From assembly GCA_013812995.1 (NCBI GenBank), contig JACCSL010000572.1, positions 1 through 6,327 on the forward strand: 6,327 nt of DNA. The letters run 5' to 3'. Below are positions 1 through 5,785 of the stretch, piece by piece (position 1 is the first letter of the stretch; each line of letters starts with the position of its first letter). The position numbers and the translations under genes were made by a program. The stretch is from Ardenticatenales bacterium. Its GTDB lineage: Bacteria; Chloroflexota; Anaerolineae; Ardenticatenales; Ardenticatenaceae. Below the pieces are notes generated by a model, which made no database searches, was not told the origin of the DNA, and was given only the letters and a program-made list of their open reading frames with translations.

Positions 1-841
1 CGGTGGTCACATCTCCCGAATCCTCCAGAAATCGGGTCACGATCTCCACCAGGGCGCGCGCCGTTTGGGGCCGCTGCTCCGGGGCCTTGGACATCATGCG
101 GCTCACGAGGCGCGCCACGCCGGCGGGCAGCGATGGTTTCAGCGTCTGGATATCCGGCGGCGGTTCCTGGATGTGGGCGATAGCGACAGCAACGGGATCA
201 TCGCCGGGGAAGGGGAGTTTGCCCGTGAGGAGTTCAAAGAGAAGGACTCCCAGCGAGTAGATGTCAGCCGCCGGGGTGAGCGGGCGACCCATCGCCTGCT
301 CCGGCGCGATGTAGTGGCTGGTACCCCAGACCTTGCCCGGCTCCGTCAGTCCGGCCCCGGCCATGTCCCGCGCGATGCCGAAATCCGTGACCTTGACCTC
401 GCCCTGCTTGGAAATCAAGACATTGCCCGGCTTGAGGTCGCGGTGGATCAGCCCGGCCTCGTGTGCCACAGCTACACCCATCGCGATATCGCGCAGCAGC
501 GACAGCGCCCGCTGGGGGGGCATCGCGCCCTCGAAACGTATCAGCTCCTTCAGATCTTGCCCGTCGATATACTCCATGACGATGAAACTGATACCCTCGC
601 TCATCTCCACATCATAGACCTGCACGATGTAGGGCGAGTCCAGGTGCGCCACAATGCGGGCCTCGCGCCGGAAACGCTCCAGCAGCCCCTCGTCTTTGGC
701 ATACTGCGGGCGCAGGATCTTGATCGCCACCTGCCGTCCCATCCGCTCATCTGTCGCCAGCCAGACCTGCGCGGTTCCGCCCTCGCCAAGTAGCCGCTCC
801 AGTCGATATCGTTCCTTGAGTATGGTGCCTGGTTCAGTCAT
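1..841 (-). CDS. PknB-type serine/threonine protein kinase, 3' end outside window
   Basis: Hanks-type Ser/Thr kinase that transfers phosphate from ATP to proteins. The first 280 residues are present and the C-terminus lies beyond the left edge. Visible motifs are the glycine-rich loop GEGGTAQVW (about 19-27), the ATP-anchoring lysine in VAIK (K41), the catalytic loop HRDLKPGN (133-140, base D135), DFG (153-155), an activation segment ending in APE (179-181), DIYSLG (193-198) and the late conserved Arg in EQRP (R257). All catalytic residues are intact, and the domain ends near residue 275. Many bacterial relatives continue into a transmembrane helix and a sensor domain, which cannot be judged here. 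The start ATG is supported by AGAGAGG four bases upstream. It follows the 191-aa gene by 57 bases that contain a hairpin, so it is probably the last or a late member of a leftward operon. The family assignment is very secure; the substrate is unknown. Confidence 0.96.
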   Translation of the reverse strand, partial: MTEPGTILKERYRLERLLGEGGTAQVWLATDERMGRQVAIKILRPQYAKDEGLLERFRREARIVAHLDSPYIVQVYDVEMSEGISFIVMEYIDGQDLKELIRFEGAMPPQRALSLLRDIAMGVAVAHEAGLIHRDLKPGNVLISKQGEVKVTDFGIARDMAGAGLTEPGKVWGTSHYIAPEQAMGRPLTPAADIYSLGVLLFELLTGKLPFPGDDPVAVAIAHIQEPPPDIQTLKPSLPAGVARLVSRMMSKAPEQRPQTARALVEIVTRFLEDSGDVTT

Positions 842-845
842 CAAG

Positions 846-852
846 CCTCTCT
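846..852 (-). promoter_or_regulatory. Ribosome binding site of the Ser/Thr kinase
   Basis: AGAGAGG on the minus strand sits four bases before the ATG at 841. The short spacing and closeness to the upstream hairpin mean that folding could influence initiation. Confidence 0.6.
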
Positions 853-860
853 AACAACAA

Positions 861-878
861 CGCCGCCCGGAGGCGGCG
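861..878 (-). terminator. GC-rich hairpin between the 191-aa gene and the kinase gene, possible attenuator
   Basis: A perfect 7-bp stem (CGCCGCC/GGCGGCG) closes a four-base loop. On the minus strand it is followed by TTGTTGTT rather than a true T-run. It lies 20 bases after the stop of the 191-aa gene and about 8 bases before the kinase ribosome binding site. It could be a weak terminator that lowers kinase expression relative to the upstream genes, or an mRNA-stabilising or processing structure. The hairpin itself is seen directly; its function is inferred. Confidence 0.45.
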
Positions 879-898
879 CGTGGGTCGCTAAGCATAGG

Positions 899-1474
899 TT
901 AGCTGTCACTCTGCGGCTGCGGACGACCATAGAGCCACCAGTACTGCCCCTTCGGGTAGTGCTCCGTTCCGCCGGGCGATATCGCCTCGCCATCCTCCCA
1001 GATCGTGCGGAGCCGCTCATCCAGGGTCTGGAGGCGCTGGCGGCTGTCGGCGAGCGCTGCATGCGACTCGCCCTCCTGCAAGAGCTGTTCCAGCCGCAGG
1101 CGAATCGCGACCTCCTGCGGGTAATCGGCGCGGCAGCGGCCCTCGCCCTCCCAGCAATTTTGCAGAAACCAGTTCCAGGAATCCGTGTAGCTTTTCGCTT
1201 CCCGTCCCAGTTTTTGGTAATACTGCTCCGCCATCATGCTTTTGCTCTGCGAGAGTGTCTCTCTGGCCTGATGCACGATCTCGGGGGCAACGCTCTGAGT
1301 CTCCAGGGTATTGAGGCGCTCCAACATGCCCCCCAAGGTCATCTTGATGAGCCAATCCCCCTGCGGCGTTTGTACACTGATGGTTTTGAAGAGGCGCTCA
1401 TCCAGAAGGTACTCTTGGAGCTGCTGGCTCATCGCCTCGACCTCTTGAGCCAGTCGCGCGGTTGCGTCATGCAT
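899..1474 (-). CDS. Hypothetical protein, 191 aa, helical, function unknown
   Basis: I do not recognise a family. The product is predicted soluble, with no signal peptide or membrane segment. It is rich in Gln, Glu, Leu and Arg and looks largely alpha-helical: a helix over about 3-30, a short polar stretch with TPQGDW (36-41), further helices over 45-58, 64-95 and 118-160, then a Gly/Pro/aromatic tail with YWWLYG (178-183). A central aromatic patch holds W100, W102 and W108, flanked by C107 and C114. ATG at 1474 was chosen over an upstream in-frame ATG at 1564 because AGGAAGG precedes it at nine bases and the longer form would overlap the preceding gene by 73 bases. It begins 17 bases after the 66-aa membrane protein gene and precedes the kinase gene, which suggests an accessory or regulatory role in the same unit. 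That role is inference only. Confidence 0.75.
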   Translation of the reverse strand: MHDATARLAQEVEAMSQQLQEYLLDERLFKTISVQTPQGDWLIKMTLGGMLERLNTLETQSVAPEIVHQARETLSQSKSMMAEQYYQKLGREAKSYTDSWNWFLQNCWEGEGRCRADYPQEVAIRLRLEQLLQEGESHAALADSRQRLQTLDERLRTIWEDGEAISPGGTEHYPKGQYWWLYGRPQPQSDS

Positions 1475-1491
1475 GGGCCTTCGCCTTCCTT

Positions 1492-1692
1492 TCAGGAGCG
1501 GGCAAGCAAGCGGGCCATAAAGAGAGCGATGGAAAAGCTGCTCACAAGGATCATACCCTGCCATATATCGAAGGTGGGCGATACCTGAACCGTTGCGAAG
1601 GCAGAGCCGGAGGGCATCATCGTAGTCAGCCAGATCGAGCCGATCACGCTTAACAGGGCAAAGAGAACACGGAGAAAAAGCTGGCTGTTCAT
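1492..1692 (-). CDS. Small two-helix membrane protein, 66 aa
   Basis: Short integral membrane protein with no family that I recognise. Two hydrophobic segments, about residues 6-26 and 45-64, are separated by a small polar loop rich in Ser, Thr and Val. The C-terminus ends in RLLARS, so the basic tail is probably cytoplasmic, giving a hairpin topology. The ATG at 1692 overlaps the stop of the preceding gene as ATGA. The nearest Shine-Dalgarno-like sequence, GGGAG, is about 15 bases upstream, too far for efficient independent initiation, so translation is probably coupled to the upstream gene. A longer reading starting at 1773 would add an Arg/His-rich leader of 27 residues that overlaps the preceding gene completely in another frame; I rejected it. 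The 191-aa gene follows 17 bases downstream. Confidence 0.7.
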   Translation of the reverse strand: MNSQLFLRVLFALLSVIGSIWLTTMMPSGSAFATVQVSPTFDIWQGMILVSSFSIALFMARLLARS

Positions 1693-1856
1693 AACGGTAT
1701 CGTGAGTCTCCCGGTGTAGATGGCGAAGATGAGGATGGCTCCGGCCGCGATCAACAACAGGTGGATCAGGCACCCACCGATCTTGCGAATCAGTCCAAAA
1801 ATCCAGACGATCAGCAGAACGGCGATGGCACCCATGATGATAAGATTGACGTCCAT
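1689..1856 (-). CDS. Small two-helix membrane peptide, 55 aa, resembling the lmo0937/DUF5670-type family
   Basis: Begins MDVNLIIMGA and has two hydrophobic helices, about residues 4-22 and 28-47, joined by a short basic turn GLIRKIGG (21-28). It ends with TGRLTIPL. The pattern, a helix with a Trp, a tight Gly-containing turn and then LIHLLLI, resembles the short lmo0937-type membrane proteins of about 50 residues. This is pattern memory, not a search result. ATG at 1856 is preceded by AAAGG at 12 bases. An internal ATG at residue 8 (1835) would give a more family-like length but has no ribosome binding site. Its TGA overlaps the next gene's ATG by four bases. It is the first gene of the leftward cluster leading to the Ser/Thr kinase. 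It is below usual length cut-offs, so easily missed; the coupling and clean membrane pattern argue that it is real. Confidence 0.72.
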   Translation of the reverse strand: MDVNLIIMGAIAVLLIVWIFGLIRKIGGCLIHLLLIAAGAILIFAIYTGRLTIPL

Positions 1857-1905
1857 GACGTATTAGTACCTTTGAAGAAGGGCTGGAGCGCAGCAGGCTA
1901 CCCTG

Positions 1906-1934
1906 TTTGTAGCAAATCTTATGCCTTGGCCCAA
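1906..1934 (-). promoter_or_regulatory. Possible sigma70-type promoter for the small-membrane-protein/kinase cluster
   Basis: On the minus strand TTGGGC (1934-1929) and TACAAA (1911-1906) are separated by 17 bases, with a predicted start near 1899 and a 43-base leader before the 55-aa gene. The match is 3/6 and 4/6, so this is weak. No terminator is visible after the dehydrogenase gene, and read-through from 1940-2749 is an alternative. Confidence 0.3.
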
Positions 1935-1939
1935 CCCGG

Positions 1940-2749
1940 TTATTTTTTGGTGAGATTCTGAGTAATAGCGCGGCGACGCCAGCGAAAGCCCTTTGCCAGC
2001 GCCCACTCGGCGAGCCCCGGCAGCACGCGCGCCAGGTTTACCAGGAAAAAGTCGCTCCAGGTGACGTAGCGGGCGCGGCTGCCCCGTTCGATGCTGTCTA
2101 CAATGACCTGAGCCACGCGCTCCGGCGGAACGGCGATGGCGGCGGGCTTGTTCCTCGCGGTGCGGAGTTGGTTGGCCACGAACGAGGTCCGTGTGACACC
2201 CGGATAGATGCTCGTGACCTGAATGTTGCTTCCCTCCAACTCAACGCGCAGGGTGTCTGCCAGTCCATTGAGGGCATACTTGCTGGCGCAGTAGAGGCCG
2301 ATATTGGCGGTGGCGCGCATCCCCACGATACTCGACACCTGCACGACTTGCCCCCCGCCCTGCGCACGCATTAGGGGGAGTACCAATTGTGTGAGATGGA
2401 GGGGCGCGAAAAAATTCACCTCGAACAGGTAGCGCGCCTCGTCCAGCGTGCTTTCTTCCACGGGTGCATCCAGTCCCACCCCCGCGTTGTTGATGAGCAC
2501 ATCCACCCGACCAAACTGCTCCATCGTGGCGGCGATCAGCGCCTCCCGGTGTGAAGCCACGCTCACATCGGTGGGCACTGCGAGGCGCTCGCCCGGCAGG
2601 TGCGCCAGGCTGCGCGCCAATGCCTCCAGGCGCTCCTGCGAGCGCGACGCGAGGATAACGCTAGCCCCGCGCGTCGCTAGCAGCCGCGCCGTTTCCTCGC
2701 CGATGCCCTCGCTCGCCCCGGTCAGCAGGACTACCTTATCCTCGATCAA
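1940..2749 (-). CDS. Short-chain dehydrogenase/reductase (SDR), classical type
   Basis: NAD(P)H-dependent oxidoreductase with a Rossmann fold, 269 aa; the substrate cannot be told. Visible elements are the cofactor loop TGASEGIG (10-17), a basic residue after strand 2 (R36 in ASRS) that favours NADP(H), D61-V62, NNAG (87-90), catalytic N112, S140, and Y153 with K157 (YCASK), then YPG (182-184). All four catalytic residues are present. The tail after about residue 232 is hydrophobic then strongly basic (RWRRR, 256-260), consistent with peripheral membrane contact, as in SDRs acting on lipids; that is inference. The start is TTG: TAG of the preceding peptidase, CCC, then TTG. GGTGGAG, lying in the last peptidase codons with 9 bases to the TTG, serves as ribosome binding site. 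The two genes therefore look translationally coupled in one operon. Confidence 0.95.
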   Translation of the reverse strand: MIEDKVVLLTGASEGIGEETARLLATRGASVILASRSQERLEALARSLAHLPGERLAVPTDVSVASHREALIAATMEQFGRVDVLINNAGVGLDAPVEESTLDEARYLFEVNFFAPLHLTQLVLPLMRAQGGGQVVQVSSIVGMRATANIGLYCASKYALNGLADTLRVELEGSNIQVTSIYPGVTRTSFVANQLRTARNKPAAIAVPPERVAQVIVDSIERGSRARYVTWSDFFLVNLARVLPGLAEWALAKGFRWRRRAITQNLTKK

Positions 2750-2752
2750 GGG

Positions 2753-3823
2753 CTAGATCTCCACCCGGAAGCGTTCGCCGTCCGTGACGCTCAGGGCGAA
2801 CTCGCCCATCAGCTTTGCCACCAGTTCCAGGTCGCCCAGGCGAATCATCTCGACGGTGGTATGCATGTAGCGGTTGGGAAGCGAGATCAGCGCGGTCGGT
2901 ACCCCGGCGCGCGACAGGAAGACCGCATCCAGGTCTGTGGAGGTGTAGTTGGGCGCGGCCTGGAATTGGATGGGGATGGCGTTTTCTCGCGCCACTTTTT
3001 CCAGGCGGCGGCGTACCACCGGGTGAACCCCGGCCCCGTGGGCGAGGACCGGTCCCTTGCCCATCTTGATGCCTCCATGTCGTTCCTTGGAAAGAGTCGG
3101 CCAGTCGGTGGCGTGGGTCACATCCATGACGACTGCGACGGTGGGAGAGAGACGATAGGTTGCCATCGCTGCACCGTGCCCGCCAACCTCTTCCATCACG
3201 GTCGAGACCGCAACTACAGTGGTCTGGAGGCGGTGGCGATTCTCCGCACAGCGGCGCAGGGCCTCGGCGGCGGCAAAGGTGCCAACACGGTTGTCCATAG
3301 CCCGCGCAATGGCAACGTCCTCACGCAGAATCTCGAAGTCGTCCACGTAGGTGATCGCGTCGCCAATCTGGACCAGCTCCTCCGCTGCTTCCCGGGAGGT
3401 CACCCCAATGTCGATGAAGTTCTCATGGTGTTTTGGCGGCTTGGGCTCATTGTCGCGGTCCTGAAGGTGGATGGGAGGGGCTGCCGTCACCCCACGCACC
3501 GACCCGCGCTCATTGTGGATAATAACGCGCCGTCCTCGAACCATCGACGGATCAACGCCCCCGATAGGTTTGTAGTAGATAAACCCCTCATCGGTGATGT
3601 AGTTGACCATGAAGCCGATCTCATCGGCGTGTCCGGTCAGCATCACGGTGGTCTCGCTGTCTGCGTGCAAGGTGGCATAGACGTTGCCATACGCATCGGA
3701 CTCCACCGTGTCAGCGAACTGTGCCACATAGTCTCGCCAGACACGCTGCCCCGCCATTTCAAAGCCTGTGGGGCTGGGCGTAGTCAGCAACGTACGAAGA
3801 AAGCTCAGGGATTCTTCAAGCAT
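2753..3823 (-). CDS. M42-family metallo-aminopeptidase (TET/FrvX-type)
   Basis: Cytoplasmic dinuclear metal aminopeptidase, 356 aa, the usual family length; relatives form large tetrahedral complexes that degrade peptides released by proteases. The visible active site is HADEIG with H65 and D67, bridging D177 in AMDNR, the EE pair 211-212 (catalytic base then metal ligand), D234 in VVMDVTHATD and H321 in YMHTTVE. The spacing agrees with characterised M42 enzymes. Substrate specificity, aminopeptidase versus glucanase-like annotation, cannot be fixed. ATG at 3823 was chosen because AGAGG lies seven bases upstream, a good promoter lies just beyond, and the protein then begins MLEESLSFLRTLL as family members do. 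An upstream in-frame ATG at 3997 would translate through the promoter and the neighbouring terminator into a Lys/Arg-rich leader. The dehydrogenase gene follows after three bases. Confidence 0.96.
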   Translation of the reverse strand: MLEESLSFLRTLLTTPSPTGFEMAGQRVWRDYVAQFADTVESDAYGNVYATLHADSETTVMLTGHADEIGFMVNYITDEGFIYYKPIGGVDPSMVRGRRVIIHNERGSVRGVTAAPPIHLQDRDNEPKPPKHHENFIDIGVTSREAAEELVQIGDAITYVDDFEILREDVAIARAMDNRVGTFAAAEALRRCAENRHRLQTTVVAVSTVMEEVGGHGAAMATYRLSPTVAVVMDVTHATDWPTLSKERHGGIKMGKGPVLAHGAGVHPVVRRRLEKVARENAIPIQFQAAPNYTSTDLDAVFLSRAGVPTALISLPNRYMHTTVEMIRLGDLELVAKLMGEFALSVTDGERFRVEI

Positions 3824-3860
3824 GGATAGCCTCTGATTGAAATAGCCAGGATTATCCGCG

Positions 3861-3889
3861 AGTATAAGCAGCGGCGCATTTTCAGCCAA
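3861..3889 (-). promoter_or_regulatory. Sigma70-type promoter of the M42 peptidase-SDR operon
   Basis: On the minus strand TTGGCT (3889-3884, 4/6) and TATACT (3866-3861, 5/6) are separated by exactly 17 bases. The predicted start is near 3854, giving a leader of about 30 bases that carries AGAGG before the ATG at 3823. It lies immediately downstream of the terminator of the M48 gene, which marks a transcription-unit border. Confidence 0.7.
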
Positions 3890-3904
3890 TCTGCGGCAGC
3901 AAAC

Positions 3905-3932
3905 AAAAAGCGGAACCCGGTTAGGGTTCCGC
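3905..3932 (-). terminator. Intrinsic terminator of the M48 peptidase gene
   Basis: On the minus strand GCGGAACCC and GGGTTCCGC form a perfect 9-bp stem with a five-base loop, followed directly by TTTTTGTTT. It starts 21 bases after the M48 stop codon (3954). It is a textbook Rho-independent terminator. Confidence 0.88.
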
Positions 3933-3953
3933 CTGCTGACCTGGAGCTGAAAA

Positions 3954-5030
3954 CTATGCTTGCTCTTTGTCCTTTTCTTCTTCTTCCTCGCCGCCATTCT
4001 TGCGCAGCCACTCGCCTACCTGCTTGCCAAAGTCGCGCGCACTCTCGCTCGCCTTTTGGCCTGCACCCCGCGCGCTCTCGCCGGTTTGCTCGCTGGCGTT
4101 GCGCACCCCCGCGCCAACCTCTTTCATAACGTCCTGGAAGCGCTGGGTGTAGAAGCTTGCCGCTTCGGAAGCCTCCTTCGCGGGGTCGATCTTCTCGTCG
4201 CGGGTGCGGTACTCGCCGCGAATGATACGATCAAAGTCTCCGCTCTTGACCCACTTCATAATCTCGGAGACGCGCCAGACGGGGAACGGATGCGTCGTAC
4301 CAATTTCCGAGAAGAAGCGCAGCGCCTTGTCATAGCCATCCGGCCACTGCTCGTACTCCTCGGCCTGCTTGATAAAGGCATCGATGTTGAACTTCTCCGA
4401 AGAGGAACCACCCGCCAGATTCATCATGGTGCGACAGGTAATCATCGGGTCCCGCACGACGAGGGTCGCTGCCCGGTCCGCTGTGAATTCAGCCGCCCGG
4501 AACCATTCCAGAAGTGCTAGCTGGACCGCCCACAGCGGCAGGCCCAGAATCCCGGACAGCCCCGTGGCGAAGATCAAAATGCGCATCATGGTGATGTACA
4601 GGACGTGGTCAGAGAGAATATGACCCACCTCGTGCGCGAGCACCGCCTGAATCTGGGAGTCATCCAGCAGCGAGACCAGCCCGCTGTTGAGCACAATGAT
4701 TGGCTTGGTGGTGCCAAAGACCATCGCATTGGGCACGGGCGTCTGGCTGATGTACAGATCATATTCGTCAGGCATGTCCAGCGTGTACAGCACATGCTGG
4801 TAGCTGCTGTAGATGTGGGGTAACTGCTCAGGGCCGATCTTGACGGAATTGCCCAGCAAAATCTGGCGGTACAGGCGCTCCAGGTTGAGCTCTACGATCT
4901 TCTTGATGGCGACATCCAACAGGGGAATCTGCTTCAAGGCAGCGGTGGCCGCGCGATCCCCCGGGTGCTCATACGATTTGGGCGAAATATTCTTTAGTTG
5001 GTGGCGAATGGGAAGGGTATCCTCAGTCAT
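3954..5030 (-). CDS. M48-family zinc metallopeptidase with LEA-like, acidic C-terminal tail
   Basis: Zinc-dependent endopeptidase of the HtpX/Ste24/Oma1 clan, 358 aa. HEVGH (133-137) supplies two zinc ligands and the catalytic Glu; E181 in EFTADR is the probable third ligand, with D185 conserved nearby. A hydrophobic segment, about 144-174, lies between these motifs as in HtpX-like enzymes. There is no N-terminal membrane pair: the start is hydrophilic (MTEDTLPIRHQL). Residues 274-345 form an Ala/Ser/Glu/Lys/Arg-rich helical region with repeated ESAR/ASE units, ending in a run of six Glu (348-353) and KDKEQA; this tail is unusual for the family. ATG at 5030 was preferred to one at 5114 because AAAGGA lies eight bases upstream and the extra residues look non-coding. 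Membrane protein quality control is a plausible role, by family. It lies 90 bases after the SRPBCC gene and has its own terminator downstream. Confidence 0.92.
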   Translation of the reverse strand: MTEDTLPIRHQLKNISPKSYEHPGDRAATAALKQIPLLDVAIKKIVELNLERLYRQILLGNSVKIGPEQLPHIYSSYQHVLYTLDMPDEYDLYISQTPVPNAMVFGTTKPIIVLNSGLVSLLDDSQIQAVLAHEVGHILSDHVLYITMMRILIFATGLSGILGLPLWAVQLALLEWFRAAEFTADRAATLVVRDPMITCRTMMNLAGGSSSEKFNIDAFIKQAEEYEQWPDGYDKALRFFSEIGTTHPFPVWRVSEIMKWVKSGDFDRIIRGEYRTRDEKIDPAKEASEAASFYTQRFQDVMKEVGAGVRNASEQTGESARGAGQKASESARDFGKQVGEWLRKNGGEEEEEKDKEQA

Positions 5031-5120
5031 TCCTAATATCCTTTCGGAGGAGTGGACGGGGTCGTTTGGTCGATACTGGAACCATGTACGTCTTCGGGTT
5101 GCATTGAGTTGCACCCGACT

Positions 5121-5567
5121 TTAATCGGCTTCTTCTTCTGGCTCGGGCCAGGGCATTGGGTTCCCACTTTCGAGCAGCGTTTTCAGGCGAGCGAGCACCA
5201 GGGTCCAGCCATCCGTCACGATGGCCTGTGTCTCCGGCGCATCCTCCTCGAACAGGTGGCGGACCTCCACCCACACAATCTCTCCCATCGGCTGCACCTG
5301 CCACTCTACGAGGCTCGTTGGTTCATCCAGCGAGGTAAACTCGAAGGTAAAGGCAACGCGGGTGGCGGGCTGCCAGGCGGTGAGTTTGCCTTGTATAACC
5401 GGTTTTTCTTCCTGCCCCCATGCCACACGCTCTCCCCGCTCCCACCCGAAGGTCAGGCAAGGCGCGACATACCAATCTCCCTGATAGTCGGGTCGGGTTA
5501 CCGCCCGCCAGACCGCCTCGTAGGGTGCATGAATGTAGGTCGCCGCACGAACAATTTCAGCTGTCAT
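5121..5567 (-). CDS. SRPBCC/AHSA1-like domain protein
   Basis: Single-domain, 148-aa protein of the START/Bet v1-like (SRPBCC) superfamily, AHSA1 branch, which forms a hydrophobic pocket and commonly serves as a ligand-binding or stress-related protein; the ligand is unknown. The N-terminal pattern is typical: strand, then APYEAVWRAVTRPDYQGDWY (15-33). It is followed by strand repeats (GWERGERVAWG; GKLTAWQPATRVAFTFEF, 60-77; MGEIVWVEVRHLFEE, 94-108) and the long C-terminal helix GWTLVLARLKTLLESG (120-135). It ends with a short acidic Pro/Glu tail. ATG at 5567 is preceded by AAAGGAG at five bases, a strong ribosome binding site, so the in-frame ATG six codons upstream is not preferred. It is the first gene of a leftward unit with the M48 gene 90 bases downstream; whether the two are co-transcribed is unclear. 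Confidence 0.88.
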   Translation of the reverse strand: MTAEIVRAATYIHAPYEAVWRAVTRPDYQGDWYVAPCLTFGWERGERVAWGQEEKPVIQGKLTAWQPATRVAFTFEFTSLDEPTSLVEWQVQPMGEIVWVEVRHLFEEDAPETQAIVTDGWTLVLARLKTLLESGNPMPWPEPEEEAD

Positions 5568-5596
5568 ATACGCTCCTTTTTCCACAAGAGGCTTCC

Positions 5597-5605
5597 ATCA
5601 TAGCA
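5597..5605 (-). promoter_or_regulatory. Extended -10 promoter of the SRPBCC gene
   Basis: On the minus strand TGC then TATGAT forms an extended -10 element (TGn plus 5/6 match). No good -35 is present at normal spacing, as is common for extended -10 promoters. The predicted start near 5590 gives a leader of about 23 bases holding the AAAGGAG site. Confidence 0.5.
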
Positions 5606-5651
5606 CGAGCGTGCGCCAGCCACCCACCTCTGGTTTGATGATAGGATAGGT

Positions 5652-5680
5652 TTGCGCATATATAGAGAGTTGACTATAAT
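5652..5680 (+). promoter_or_regulatory. Promoter of the tRNA-Pro gene
   Basis: A perfect TATAAT (5675-5680) lies 17 bases after TTGCGC (5652-5657, 3/6). The predicted start is near 5687, some 14 bases before the mature tRNA 5' end. It is the only good plus-strand promoter seen upstream of the histidine kinase gene. Confidence 0.72.
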
Positions 5681-5700
5681 GGCTGTCGATGAGTCGTTCG

Positions 5701-5774
5701 CGGGGTGTAGCGCAGTCCGGTAGCGCGCTTGCATGGGGTGCAAGAGGTCGCTGGTTCGAATCCAGTCTCCCCGA
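5701..5774 (+). tRNA. tRNA-Pro, anticodon GGG
   Basis: The full cloverleaf can be drawn: acceptor CGGGGTG/CTCCCCG, D-arm GCGC/GCGC, anticodon stem CTTGC/GCAAG with loop ATGGGGT (anticodon GGG at 5735-5737, followed by G37), and T-arm GCTGG/CCAGT with TTCGAAT. It reads CCC and CCU proline codons. C1-G72 and discriminator A73 fit bacterial proline identity, and A32-U38 in the anticodon loop is the same as in E. coli tRNA-Pro(GGG). One acceptor position, 6-67 (5706/5768), is a U-U mismatch. The 3' CCA is not encoded: the discriminator is followed by CTACCA, so CCA must be added by nucleotidyltransferase. Confidence 0.96.
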
Positions 5775-5785
5775 CTACCAACGTG

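Noticed and set aside
65..793. 242-aa plus-strand open frame
   Set aside because: It lies wholly antisense to the Ser/Thr kinase, whose catalytic motifs are intact; the long frame reflects GC-rich codon use.
959..1588. 209-aa plus-strand open frame
   Set aside because: It is antisense to the 191-aa gene. The minus-strand frame has better ribosome binding site, spacing to neighbours and operon context, although neither product has a known family.
2861..3829. 322-aa plus-strand open frame
   Set aside because: It is antisense to the M42 peptidase, which has every metal ligand; the translation is His/Gly/Val-rich with no recognisable domain.
3824..3997. N-terminal extension of the M42 peptidase from an ATG at 3997
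   Set aside because: It would translate through the M48 terminator and the promoter, overlapping the end of the M48 gene, and adds a Lys/Arg-rich leader foreign to the family.
5095..5117. Imperfect hairpin just after the SRPBCC stop codon
   Set aside because: An 8-bp stem with one bulge is present, but no T-run follows on the minus strand, so it is not a convincing terminator.
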